Below are positions 49,501 through 60,619 of a stretch of DNA of 64,000 nucleotides, in pieces. The stretch's first letter is position 1; each line of letters begins with the position of its first letter. The translations under genes and the position numbers were made by a program. Origin of the DNA: Sclerodactyla briareus (Eukaryota > Echinodermata > Holothuroidea > Dendrochirotida > Sclerodactylidae). Under the pieces are notes generated by a model. That model had not been told where the DNA came from, searched no databases, and was given only the letters and a program-made list of their open reading frames with translations. The stretch covers positions 339,501 to 403,500 of the forward strand of contig JAODTK010000632.1 in the NCBI GenBank assembly GCA_026419785.1, written 5' to 3'.

Positions 49501-50135
49501 AATTCTCAATCAGAAATTAGCAATGAAACTTGGAAGAAATGTAATTATGTATGAAGTTTGTTAGGAACCGAGAAGACACCAACAGAAGAATTGGTATAAC
49601 CAACAATGCTTCCAACACTCTATCAACAATTTTCAAGAGCAAGACGAATCATTACAAGCATCAAACTCCGGAGTTTTCGATGCCTTAGACGCGATTTTTC
49701 TGTAATAATTTGTGAACATTTGGGCTACAACGAAGAATCTTGAATCACAAAATTGACACTTCCAAAGAAGACTAAATCCGCAATGTTCCAAACACAGATG
49801 GACCAATAACAATTGTATACAAACGACGAACTCTATGATGTGACCATCAATCCCTTGGTTTCCGTGCATCACATAGACGTTTTGAGATTTTTGGCACGTC
49901 CCGCGAGACCCAGATAAGCTCCACGAAGATCGCTCGAGAGAAGCATTGAGACATACTACTAGCCCAAGTTGGGAACCTGTGACTACTTTTGCTCGTAACA
50001 ATCAATCGCAATTCAAGGCCATCAACATTAAATTTCCGAGGAAGCAATAGAACTTGCGCAAGATCGTGATATGTGGCGGAGATTGATCACTGAGCATGTC
50101 GGATAGACGAGACTCAACCTACTACTACTACTATT
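49500..50135 (+). pseudogene. LINE C-terminal region and CTA tail
   Basis: Plus-strand pieces RRIGITNNASNTLSTIFKSK (near 49585-49645), TNDELYDVT (near 49825-49850), HHIDVLRFLARPARP (near 49865-49910) and IELAQDRDMWRRLITEHVG (near 50047-50103) follow the usual C-terminal order of these LINEs. The minus-strand 122-codon frame across 49633-50001 is a shadow. Confidence 0.7.
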
Positions 50136-50304
50136 CTTGCGAGTAAATGCTAAAAATTAAACCCACCGATTTTGGTAACTCTAGACGGCAACGATGGTTT
50201 CCATTGACTGCTGCTGTTAGCAGTGCACTAGCAAAACAAGGATGGTTTGGAAATCAGAGTCTCTAGCCATATAAAATTATAAAGCCAACCACTTAAATAT
50301 TAAA

Positions 50305-50745
50305 AATGGAAACAAGAATGGCAACAATAGCTATGCTGGTAGGTGGGCGATTATAATTGCCGTAGCTTTTAGTGGTACAATTTTCTTATTTCCGCAATCT
50401 AAAAGATGGTGCAGATGCTCAAGAAGAAAAAAAGGCACGATTTAGCTTTATAAAACTCAGCAGAAGAAACCAAAATGGGACCGGAGAAAGACTCCACCAT
50501 CTGGATTTATTAATTAAACTATGCAAAGAGAAGGTCCACTCAAAGCAAACTTTTTTCGAACCTCGATCGGAGCTATGCAAGAATACTACATCATGACAGG
50601 TCAAATGTAGATTTACCTGAATTCTGAAGCGTAACCCGATGCAATGATTTTTATACACCCAGTGAAAGTCAAAAAACAGCTGCAATATTGTTCGTTTATA
50701 ATTGGCATGGGTGCTGTCGGCATTGCAAGTAGAATTACTTAAAAA
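50305..50745 (+). pseudogene. Small two-membrane-segment protein remnant in Polinton
   Basis: It starts METRMATIAMLVGG, a hydrophobic N terminus that shifts frame after 16 codons. A charged middle part with coiled-coil character follows (AQEEKKARFSFIKLSRRNQN, RLHHLDLLIKLCKEKVHSKQ, then TFF near 50550), and a C-terminal hydrophobic end FIIGMGAVGIASRIT stops near 50742. The arrangement suggests a membrane-associated structural or assembly protein. It lies directly before the integrase on the same strand. Confidence 0.4.
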
Positions 50746-50784
50746 GGACACTAGATTATCAATATGGGATAAGAACTAAATAAA

Positions 50785-51770
50785 TTAAAAACTGTATACT
50801 ACTCTTCTAGAGGTTATTGGAAAGGCGAAGGTGGCAGTAACAAAATTAGCATAAGCCACAAAATCCCAAAGAAAGAGCCAGACATCATGGCTATCAAAGC
50901 AGGCAATGTGGCAAATTTACAAAGCACCGTCAGAAGTAATTCCCAGACCAAACAGTGTAAACAGTTTTTCATGCATTCCAAATGATATGCAACAAGCAAT
51001 CTTTGTATTTCTACACATTATAAAATTGGTAAGAAAATTATAAGTATGCTTTAAACGTAGTCGACGTAGCCAGTAGATACAAGAAGCAAATCACTAACGA
51101 CAAAAACTGCAACCCAAGTAGCGGGTGCACTCGAAAGAATCTATAGAAGAATCCCATTGACTCATCCTAAGACAATCAAAGAAGAAAATCCGGGAAATAA
51201 GTCATGGGAGGGTCAATACACTCATGCGTGAGAAAGGTGTTACAATACAAAGAGGAGAATTCGGAAATCAACAGAGCGCAAGGCCATTGTAGAACGAGTT
51301 GAACCGAAACGCTAGCAGAGAGTTATTGTCACAACAATTAATGCCTCAAGAAATGACCTAGAAGGTAAAAGATACAGATCCTGGGTAAAAAAATTACCAG
51401 AATCATTCATCATAAATATGAAAAAACTAGAACTAACCTAAAAATAGCCTGAAACCTATGATGCAAGGAAAAAGTCTGTCGAACAAAATTCAGCTACACC
51501 CATTAATGCCACAGCAGAGAAAAATATCTGATGGCGCGAAAGTTAGGTACTTGTTTGCCCCAGGTGAAGCTGAACACGATTCCAGAAAGAGAGCAACAGA
51601 CCCCATCTGGTCGATTAAAACATATGATCGACCACTATGCTCTCACAAAAGGACAGCCACCTGTATTACTTTAGCAATGGTCCAAATAAGCATTCGTCAG
51701 GCAGAACTGCCAGATTATACCCAACGGTACGAATCATCGCCGTAACGCATTTGTGCTTGTGTATACTAAA
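50785..51770 (+). pseudogene. Polinton integrase (retroviral-type DDE, rve fold), decayed
   Basis: This enzyme would insert the element into host DNA. It begins near YYSSRGYWKG at 50797-50826. KKYKYALN-type and VVDVASRYKK-like pieces of the catalytic core follow near 51035-51090, then a RIYRRIPLTHPK segment near 51140-51175. The glutamate region AIVERV is at 51283-51300, and a C-terminal DNA-binding part lies in the frame 51458-51745 (GAKVRYLFAPGEAEHDSRKR, DPIWSIKTYD). The regions of the first and second catalytic aspartates (about 50985 and 51185-51210) are disrupted by shifts, so the copy is inactive. An integrase next to a family B polymerase points to Polinton. Confidence 0.7.
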
Positions 51771-52780
51771 CTTGGTTTTAAAGAAATGAAGTAAGTAATA
51801 TGCATTTCTCTGTATGATTCTAACCGATGGAACATCCATGTACGAGGCTAGTATGCGAAGATATTGCCACCTGCATAAACCTAAAGATTACGATGGTGTT
51901 TAAAATACCTGTTCATGGAATTTATTGGGATTATAGTGATAAAAAAATGTCCTCGAAGTTGCAGTGGTAGCTACTGCACAGAACACAATAGGGCCATTCA
52001 GTGCTGTAAAAGAAACCCCCAGCCTTGTAAAAAAGTGTGGAGTTCATACCAAGGGAACTCAATTAGTAGCAAAGGGTGGCCGGGATAATGCGAAGCATAG
52101 ATTTTATTATTAACGAGAAAAAATCTTTAAAAAACAATACAAAAAAAGTATTTGAACATTGGTAAATATCAACAATTTAATGGGGGGTCTTACATTGTTT
52201 TACCTCTAAAATTGAAAAATAAAAAAGTATATTTAAGTGAAAAATAAAGATGAGGACTGTGTAGGTGGCCTTAAGAAGTTATCTATTTCCAGTATGTAAA
52301 AACCCAGATATACCCAGCAGTTATCCACTAGATGATGTGTAATTTTGATGATATAAGTGCTCCAACTCCTATTCCACAAATACCAAAAGTAGAAAGCAAA
52401 ACGGATGATCTATTAAGGTATTTGTTTTGTTGGGGAAGGTGGTGCAGTGTGCCATATCATATTTTCGAATTCATACGGTACAAAAGAGAGTGATTTAATT
52501 GTTCATTTAGCAAGATAATAAATATCATTACCACATGATAGAAAAGCCAGGCGTTTATTGAACGCTCAAGCAAACACACGAAACAAATGGTATCCTGTCG
52601 AACATGCTACCATTTTTTTATAAGGAGATCTTCTGAGGGGCACAGGTTGGTAGAAGGAATGGGATAGAGACAGAGCATCAACAATTGTAATGCTGAGAAA
52701 TGGCGCGAAATAGAGAAATTAAAGACTCTGAAGAAAAAAAAAAGGGGTGTGTGGGAAATAATGATTAAATTTAAAAACAA
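51771..52780. other. Polinton interior, weak coding remains before the polymerase
   Basis: Readings such as RRYCHLHKPKDYDGV (near 51865-51900), IPVHGIYWDYSDKK (near 51908-51950) and VVQCAISYFRIHTVQKR (near 52440-52490) look protein-like. They may belong to an unidentified gene and to the N terminus of the polymerase. Confidence 0.35.
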
Positions 52781-52789
52781 GCCAGGACG

Positions 52790-53688
52790 GATGAGGTCCA
52801 TTTTGTCAATTATGCTGATTTTGAATGTTATCTAACCGAGATTTCGGGGTATACTGATAATCCCGATGAATCAAATACGCAAATATCACAAACATGATGT
52901 TCCTAGTTATTGTTACATCATTGTAAGAAGTGATGGAAAAGTTGGTAAGCGAAGGTATACAGAGGACCAAATTTGCTGCTGAACATTTTCTAAAATCCCT
53001 CGAAAAATCTTCTGAAAAACTTAAGAGAGATTGTGAAAACGAACCTATTTATGACATAAGATGATAAAGTGGAGACATGAAAGTGACAACACATTGTCTA
53101 TCTGTAAACAGAATTTTAAATATGGGAAAATGGTAAAAGACCATTGTCACACATCACGGGAGAATAGAGAGGCGCAGCTCACGTTTACTGTAATCTAAAA
53201 TTAAACCTACAACGGAATAAAACTGTCATTCCGTATGTTTCACACTCTTGGGGTTATGACTCTCATATTATCGTTCAAAGCGGTTTAGTACTTCAAGTGG
53301 GGAAATTGGTTGGCATTCAAACAATATGGAAAAATAGTTGTCTTTCAACATTGGGCAATGAAGATTTTATGACTCCCTTCAATTCCTCAATCGTCATTAG
53401 ACAATTGGTTAAGAACACCGATAACAAAAGCCTGTGAATAACTAGGAAGATGGCCTCTGGACAATAAATTTGACTTGGTAAACTAAAAGGGTGTATATCC
53501 ATATGAGCACATGAATAAGTTGGGAAAGATTGGAGGAAAAACCTTCCATCTAAAGAAGCATTTTACAGTTCGTGAATGATACAACATCACTGATGTGAGT
53601 ATGAACATGCCCCAAAATGTGGGAATACCTTTTTGAATGTAAAAACTTGGGTGATATCACAATCTATACTTGAAAAACTGATGTGTTG

Positions 53689-53752
<64 letters not shown>

Positions 53753-53753
53753 T

Positions 53754-53811
<58 letters not shown>

Positions 53812-53812
53812 T

Positions 53813-53870
<58 letters not shown>

Positions 53871-55190
53871 GGATGTTTTTGCGAATTTTAGAACTAAATC
53901 TTTAGAAACGCACAGCTTAGATCCTGCTCATTTACTATACTCGCCCCGGGTTAGTTGGGATGCTATACTTCAACATATGGAAAGAATTAGGGTTACTAAC
54001 TGATATCGACCAAAACTTGTTTGTAGAGAAAGTATTAGAGGATGGTATTTCATAGTTAGTAAGAGATATGCAAAAAGTAATAATAAATAGTTACCCGAAT
54101 ATAATCCTATGAACCTACCGTTTTATTCAATATATAGATGCGAATAATCTTTATGGTTTGGCTATGAGTCAATACTTATCAGTCAACAATTTCAATGGAC
54201 TGCTGTGACCGAAACAAATTGGAATAAACAATTAAAACACGAAAACCAAGAATTTCGGATGTTGGGTATATAGTAGGGTTGATTTGGAGTATCCAATAGA
54301 GTTGCATAAACAACATAAATGATTATCCTTCAGACAATTGAGTCCCAAAAAAGGAGTGGTTCTAAGCTTATCAACTACATTGTTGGGGAATCACTGCTCC
54401 AAATGTTGAAAAATTAACTCCAAATCTAATGAATAAAGAAAAATATGTACTGCATTATAGGAACTTGCAATTACAAAAGCCGTGCGGCTCAAAGTTGAAA
54501 AACTCCATAGGATACTTGAATTTCACCAATCTCCTTGGATGAAGTTATACATAGATTTAAATACAAGCTTGCGCAAAGGAAGCTAAGAGTGCGTTCGAGA
54601 AGACATGTTCAAACTCAAGAACACAATGCTGTTTTGGAAAAACTATTGAAACTGTTTAGAAAAAGGACTTAATAATGTGAGTTGGTTTAAATCGCATTGA
54701 AGAAGCTAAAATGCGCAAGCTAATAGCAAAAACCAACTTATTGCTAGTCATTAAAGATTACGATGGATCTAGGTGCTGTGCACATGCATAAAACAAGCAC
54801 TTTTGTTTTAATAAACTATTTTGGATCTTAGCAAGTGGTTAAATGTTATGATTTTTACTACAACAACTTGAACACAATACAATGACAATGTTAACTTATT
54901 ATATACAGATACAGAGAGTATCCTTTTGGAAATTAAAACGAAAGATATTATATCTGAGATGGCGAAAGATTGTCATATGGATGACACTAGCAAAACTACC
55001 CAAAACACATTCACGTTCAGCGCAATTAATAAAATGGTTGTAGGGAAAATGAAAAAGAGAGTGTGAAGGTACTCCAATTCTGAGTATATCGGTTTTCGAA
55101 GACCAAAATTGTATTCGATACTTAGTTGAATGATGCTCATAATGCAAAGAACGCAAAGGGTGTGAAGGATCGGTCACTAAAAAAAATAAT
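52790..55190 (+). pseudogene. Protein-primed family B DNA polymerase (Polinton type), decayed
   Basis: Would replicate the element from a terminal protein. Visible in order: exonuclease motif YADFE (52811-52825), a CKQ...DHCH zinc-like segment (53100-53150), GYDSH (53252-53266), NLGDI-type sequence near 53640, LDPAHLLYSPRVSWDA (53917-53965), palm motif A DANNLYG (54137-54157), a motif B region near 54600-54650, motif C as YTDTES (54902-54919) where the family has DTDS, and GKMKKRV near 55040. Many frameshifts and stops break it. A poly-T block at 53692-53868 sits in the middle. The D-to-E change in motif C and the shifts indicate an inactive copy. Confidence 0.75.
53692..53868 (+). repeat. 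Three poly-T blocks separated by GTG
   Basis: Runs of about 60, 56 and 55 T are separated by GTG at 53752-53754 and 53811-53813, a period near 59 bp. The tract interrupts the polymerase between conserved segments whose readings resume immediately after it (ADVFANFRT). It is either an extreme slippage expansion or an assembly artefact. ORFs over it are artefacts. Confidence 0.9.
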
Positions 55191-55289
55191 ATAACACATT
55201 GAAAACTACAACAGGAAGCACTTTGATAAGAAAACTTGCGTGCACGGTATGAACTTTATTAGAAGTGAAGGTTCATAATACTTTAGTCA

Positions 55290-55528
55290 ACATGTGAATA
55301 AGGTATCCCTCCCTCCGTTGGATACCAAGAGAGTACATCACACGAGGATGGTGTTCCACATAGAGTGATATGGGATTGGGCCCCTCCCCATATAGTTTTT
55401 GTTTTTTTTTTTTTTGACGAGAACCTCGGGTGAAAACTTTGAAACTAAGTAATATTTAGAGAGACCTTGGACGATGTTGGGTGAAATGATATGTGAAATA
55501 GATAGGATCCTCATTTTACATTACTACT
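55290..55528 (-). repeat. Polinton right terminal inverted repeat
   Basis: Reverse complement of the left repeat at 39677-39861, with extra sequence including a 15-base poly-T run at 55401-55415. The outermost shared bases read AGTA on both ends. Confidence 0.85.
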
Positions 55529-55606
55529 GACAGTACATTGATTGCTTACGCGTCCTACTCCGCTACACTCGAGCAACACATTAAGTTTCCGCCTTATTAC
55601 AATCAT

Positions 55607-55841
55607 TCAACCAGTTAAGCCCTTGAATATCTGAACTTGTTCTCTAGTTGTGCCTCTACCATAAGATTGGGAGCATCTCCTCCCACACTTTCCATATCTT
55701 CTCAAATCATAGCGGGAGAATGTGGTAATATTGCATGTTCCAGCTAAGCCTCTGAAGTTTGTGCCTGTGTATGCGAAAGATCGAAAAAGAATCACATCAT
55801 GCAAATTACATGATGTAGGATGCTCGTTACTGGCAACAACC
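55607..55841 (-). other. Candidate reprolysin (ADAM/ADAMTS-like) exon
   Basis: On the minus strand the acceptor-like TATGTTTGCAG abuts 55841, followed by about 77 open codons to a stop at 55607. The reading contains NEHPTSCNLHDVILFRSF and TGTNFRGLAGTCN. HD...LF followed by a GLA..C segment is the pattern just upstream of the zinc-binding helix in reprolysin (M12B) metalloproteases, which cleave cell-surface and matrix proteins. The following RYGKCGRRCSQSYGRG is less typical. It lies 79 bp outside the Polinton end. The next expected piece may be 39048-39217, on the other side of the Polinton. Some of the 3' part may be intron. Confidence 0.35.
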
Positions 55842-56330
55842 CTGCAAACATATTGTTTTTATTGAAATCACACATTATTACATGCGAAAAGCATTTAGTC
55901 TAAGAGAGAGGAATGCTGTAGTGGGTTGATAGGTGTTGGTGGTTACTTTGGTGAGAGAAAACAGCAGAACTTCTGATAAATTTTACTTATTCAAACAAAT
56001 AAAACAATGGAATACATGATATAACTTCCCGGGTTTTGTCCAAGTTTGAAGTCATGCGTTATTGCACTATTGGGGTTCTCCCCAAATTTATCTGCATATG
56101 GATCAAACTTTGAAGGTTAATAACTCCATATAGGAACTTCGTTTGTGAAATGGGGTTTGGGCCTATAGATACAGTTTTCCATTCTCCACGATATTAACTC
56201 TATTGTATTCAAGTTTGCAGTTGTCCTTTGAACCGCCGATTTGTGATGCTTGCCCCATGAGGTTTAAGTGTTGTCTTTGTTTTGCGCAAAATGCTCAAGG
56301 TATTTGCTTGCCTATGTTGATAGGCGACTG
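55842..56330. other. No recognised features
   Basis: I see no coding similarity or repeat here. Confidence 0.4.
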
Positions 56331-56389
56331 ACAGGAAGGACTTTAGTTTGGGCTTGAGACATAACACGTTTTAAAGCATGACGCTGCCC

Positions 56390-56730
56390 AAAACATCTAT
56401 AAAAAATGTCATCCATGATTGGAACAACTTACCTACAGCCTACGCAATCGCAGCTCTCTGGTAGTTATAACTCGTTTAGCGGTGCAATAAAAAGTACTTG
56501 AAGTCATTTTAGGATTTTTAAATTTTTTTCGATTTCGTTTGGTATCGTGGGTTTTGATTGATTACATGACTCTGATGAAAATGCAGGTTCACTTCTACAT
56601 GTTTGTATTGTTAAGTTTTTATTTCCTCGAGGACCCCTCTGGAGGAAGTCTCCGGACTCGAGGGACTATTCTTGTGAAGGACAACAATTTCTCTTCGTGT
56701 TGTTGTTGTGTTTTTTTGTACTTTCGGTTG
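56390..56730 (+). mobile_element. LINE 3' end remnant
   Basis: VIHDWNNLPTAYA at about 56406-56446 and KKYLKSF near 56490 in another frame match the end of many LINE polyproteins (the DWNNLP block). A 3' UTR-like stretch follows. The 139-codon frame 56539-56958 runs through this UTR and is probably not a gene. Confidence 0.5.
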
Positions 56731-56959
56731 TCTTTTATGAATAAATGCAAACCAAACAAACGAACAAATACCAAAAAGCGCTATACTCTCATCGAAACAA
56801 AGACTAGCCCTTCAATGGAAGTATTTATCCGACCAGGCACAGACCTACATAATAATTTACTGGGTACGATATACCTAAACCGTAGACAGTTAACCATGAG
56901 ACTCTTCTGCATAAGCTCACCCGGTTTTGAAATGCTTGAGTCGAGTAGCAACATATAGC

Positions 56960-57830
56960 TTAAGTTAATGGTTTATCAGCAGTCCGTCCGTACAGAAAAC
57001 TAGAACCACACTAGCTTTAAAGGCTTAACAATGGATATGGATTACATTTCAGTGCCATAACTGACGCTTATGGCTCCTAGCCAGAGCCATTACGTGTGAC
57101 ATAATCATTCTGACTGTGCGCGCATGGTACGGAGGAAAATAACCTTAGCTATATCGGTTAGGGGCATGGGCCTATGTATAGTTCAATGATTAAATCGCAC
57201 AAGTAGACCTAGCAATAAATTGTGCAGTCAGGTTGGTCGAACCACGGATTACATGCATAAACGACACAGCAGCTAGATCATTAATTTCTGGGTTTTGAGT
57301 CCTATCTGTTTGAAAGTATAGACAGCTTGATTGCAATTTGTAGAAAATTGTAAAGACTGCATGGTTATAAAATACGTTGATGGGACGGTGAGCGTGAGAG
57401 CCACCGAACAGGGCCGCAGGTCTGTTTTTTTATGGGCATGTTTCTTTCTTAGAAAATGTGGTAACTAGCCACACCTATCCGGTTTGTACCACAATCAGTG
57501 TTGTGTAAGATATTACACAATGTTGTGTAAATTTCTACACAAAACGGGATAGTGTGGGTTACACAGTGTTGTGAAGATTCGAAGCAACATTTCAGGAGTG
57601 TTCCCTGGTGTTGTAGAATCAATTTGATTAGATTAATATGTGCATTATAACTCGGTAAGAGGCGGTTGTTTGTAGTGGTACTGGTTCAGATCCACATTCC
57701 GACCACTAAATGCGGCCTAAGGGCGTCGGAGGCCACAACATGAGAGGGCGGACAGACAGACAGGTTGTGCTCAGTGTATGATTCATGACAAGGGGCCCCA
57801 GCAAGACTAATACCCTTCTGATTCGTCTGG
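56960..57830. other. No gene; short TTGTGTAA/TTACACAA repeats
   Basis: Between about 57497 and 57575 the sequence alternates TTGTGTAA and TTACACAA motifs, giving small direct and inverted repeats. Otherwise nothing is recognised. Confidence 0.4.
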
Positions 57831-57839
57831 CTCCGACTG

Positions 57840-58065
57840 CAACTACTTTCAAGTCTAGTCTTGAAAACGTTTCTCTTCACTCAGCACTTCTGTCTGACTG
57901 ATTCTTCTGTTAAGTCTTCGTATGGTGTTCCTCTCCCGGTTTTGTCCTCTGCTCATTCTTTTCTCTTTTTATGATAAGTTTTGTTTGTTTTTTGCTTGTA
58001 AAGCGCATAGAGGCTTTTTGCATTAGGCGCTCTATCAAGTTCTCATTACTATTATAATGGTCAGT
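57840..58065 (+). mobile_element. LINE 3' end remnant
   Basis: The plus-strand readings TTFKSSL and, after a one-base shift, KTFLFTQHF resemble the FK..LKT.LF terminus of CR1/Rex-type polyproteins. They are followed by TGTAAAGCGCATAGAGGCTT and a GCGCTCTATCAAG sequence, a typical 3' UTR end of these elements, with a short ACTATTAT remnant of the tail. Confidence 0.5.
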
Positions 58066-60600
58066 CGGTCCAATGTTATTCAGGTCGTGCTTATAAATAT
58101 TTAAAACACCGAAAGTGTTAATGATTCTCGTTTGTTAATGTGTCATTGAGCAATAATTCAATAATTTGCAAGACTCGCATTTTCTCTCAACCCGACTCAA
58201 CCTAGCTTGGATTAGATGAGCCTCGGACATGATGTGGTGGAGTTCCTCATTATATGAGTATATAGTCTCTATTGTTTTGGGTCAGTTTTCAATGCATTTG
58301 AAGTCATGATATGAAAGTTGCGACAATTATGAAACCACGACCCGATAAGTACCAAATCTCCTAAGTTTGTCAGGATTTCTTGTCCTAAGGCACATACTCC
58401 TGAAGACGGAATTCGCATACGACTCCTTCAAAAGCCGCCTTACTTTCACGCACGCAGTGGATCTTTTTGCGATACTATAAATCAAGTTAGAGAAATACAA
58501 AATCAAGTTGCAATATTTGGGGCCCTACTGTGTGATAGTCTATGCGCGGCCCCATATATCCCATTTCCCATCGTGAAAGTTAATTAAAATGGTGAACCAT
58601 GTCATACCTAGATTCCTCAGTCTACTCTTCATTTGCGGGGTCTTGATATGCCATTTTCCCACGTGGCTAGTGCCAGGTATAACTTTCGCTGAATCCGTTA
58701 CATGACGTTGATGTTGGAGGAAAATGCGAACGATCGGAATGCAGTTCGGGCCTCGAGAGTGCGGACGACCGATCGGCTGTGGGGAGTCAGACAACAAGAG
58801 TCTCAAGATGAATATTTCAAAATTCGAGACGTCCGTCTTGACCAAGGTTGTACCGTACGTCGGTGCCCTAAATTCATGGACTTTCTGGAGCGAGTAACTT
58901 TATGGAGCGAGTGACGTGGACATCACAAGAGGAAAGCATGAGATACCAACACTTGAAGGGAATACGGAGACTTTGGATATGAGAAGGCAGAGGAAGCATG
59001 TCACCCGTGAGGGTCGTAGCAGTGAGCCTCAAACGATAATAGAATAATAAATATAATAATAATAATGATAATAATATAATAATAATAATAATCATCATCT
59101 CATCTCAGTCATCATCATAATCAGTCATTCATCATCATCAAAATCAAATAATATCAGAATAATTGTTGAGAGGCAGCCCCCGATCTCGGCTTTTTTTTTT
59201 TTCCGTGATGGTTGGTTTTCCGACTTTTTTTTTTCTTTATTTGAAGATTGTTGAATGGCTTCCAAATTTAGCAAAATGGGGTCATGAAACAAATGTTGTA
59301 TGGGTGAACAAAATAAATGTGAGAAAGAAAATGAGGTTCTTCGTTTGTTGTCCTCCCCCTCCATTTTTTCTTTGGATTCCTGACTGAATTAGAGGGGGGG
59401 GGGGGGGCGCCTCAGGTATATAGAACATGTTTGTTATCAGGCATGTGGAGCCCAATTTGAATTTTTTTTCGATTGTGAACCGGTAGAGGGACAATGCTAA
59501 GTACCTCCACGTATGGTTCATACCTCTGAACTTTCCGAAAGGCTGGACTGTAGAATACATGTAATGGCTTATGAGGGTTAGCGACCTATGAAAATAAATA
59601 AAATGTGAATGTCTCACATAATTAGGGTACCAATAATGCACAAGCTTAAACTATTTTTCGTGCTAAGGCAGAACGTCAGCTGGCATCTTCAATTTTTCTT
59701 TTTCTTTTTCTTCTTTCGTAAGCCGCGTCTTCCGACAAAATAATAAATAGCGAAATGACACAAACACAAAATGACCGGAATTTCCAGGAGGCGATTCCAA
59801 TTTTCGGGCTCGAAATAGTACTTTGTTATCACTACGGTTGCTCGTAAATAAATGTCTCTGCAAAACTAATTCGAGATAACTAGCAGTCACGACGGATAAA
59901 TCTTCCAATTTGGATATAAACACGCTGTATGACCTGATTGTGTCCTTTCTAAATATCCGGATTTGTCACGGATTATTTGTTCTTCGAAAAATCAGGTGGG
60001 TGTCCACTGCACCCTTGAAAGCGTCTTGGTCGAGACTAACTAAAATGGGGGCGGCGTTATACAACTCAAAACAATATCTGACATTGGATTTGCGTACCTC
60101 AATTAGATTTAAGATTCTCATGTCAAATGAAAATAAACCCATACTCTACTTCACGCGTTAGGATTTCCCGTGAGTAGTAAGGGGAGGCGCAGAGGCCGAA
60201 ATCGAGGATATCCATTATACTAGAAACAAATGCGGAAATCCCGAGGTACAATATGGGTATAGTGTTTTGGTACTGTTGGAGTTGTTTCGGGTTTAAAGTT
60301 CGATTCTGTAGAATCTCGTTATGTAACGTTTCCGTTTGACATGTAACTCTACTGAGGCCAGGCAACTCTATTGCATTGAATTTCGGAATGTTGAGTGAGC
60401 AATTTGGAATCAATTGCATACAAGACCACATGATTATTCATGAACCCATGTATATATTTATTTATTCTATTTATCTTAGTTAGTTAGTAGTTAGTTAGTT
60501 ATTAGTTAGTTAGTAGTTAGTTAGTTGCGTGAAGCCATTGTTCGAAACCTACATTGACGGTGTTTCTGTCTTGTGTGCTTAAGTTTTGTTTCTGTTCTGT
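58066..60600. other. No gene recognised; simple repeats
   Basis: Contains an AAT/ATC microsatellite region (about 59036-59150), a 16-base G run near 59393-59407 and a TTAG-type repeat at about 60477-60527. The 101-codon minus-strand frame (58540-58845) and the overlapping plus-strand frame show no known motif. Confidence 0.4.
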
Positions 60601-60619
60601 TACTTTGTATTCAATGCCT

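Larger units (their letters stand above)
47309..50135 (+). mobile_element. APE-type LINE inserted in the Polinton
   Basis: The nonamer CTTGCGAGT stands directly before (47300-47308) and after (50136-50144) this block, a clean target-site duplication. The block contains endonuclease, RT and C-terminal parts in order and ends in a short CTA tandem tail (about 50119-50132), as LINEs do. All domains carry frameshifts. The insertion separates the small membrane-protein remnant from the 50305 gene of the Polinton and is younger than the Polinton. The clade is not assigned. Confidence 0.85.
39677..55528 (+). mobile_element. Polinton/Maverick-type (adintovirus-like) element, decayed
   Basis: The block is bounded by inverted repeats, both starting 5'-AGTA, and contains a retroviral-type integrase and a protein-primed family B DNA polymerase, the pair that defines Polintons/Mavericks and adintoviruses. 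Other remnants are a probable structural protein, a long minus-strand coiled-coil/membrane protein and several small membrane proteins. Packaging ATPase and maturation protease were not found. Without the inserted LINE it is about 13.0 kb. No convincing 6-bp target duplication is seen. It is more AT-rich than its flanks. All genes carry frameshifts or stops, so it is an inactive relic or a heavily mis-sequenced copy. Confidence 0.8.

Noticed and set aside
53633-54003. ORFs rich in Phe
   Set aside because: They translate the poly-T block; only the last part (ADVFANFR onward) belongs to the polymerase remnant.
39671-55534. A 6-bp target duplication for the Polinton
   Set aside because: The flanks (ATGACG left, GACAGT right) do not match. 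Only a partial GAC similarity exists, so I do not claim one.
56539-56958. 139-codon open frame with a cysteine run
   Set aside because: It runs through a LINE 3' UTR-like stretch, and the cysteines come from a TGT-rich simple repeat.
60477-60527. TTAG repeat as telomere-like sequence
   Set aside because: The unit is TTAG with TAG variants, not TTAGGG or another known animal telomere repeat, and the tract is only about 50 bp.
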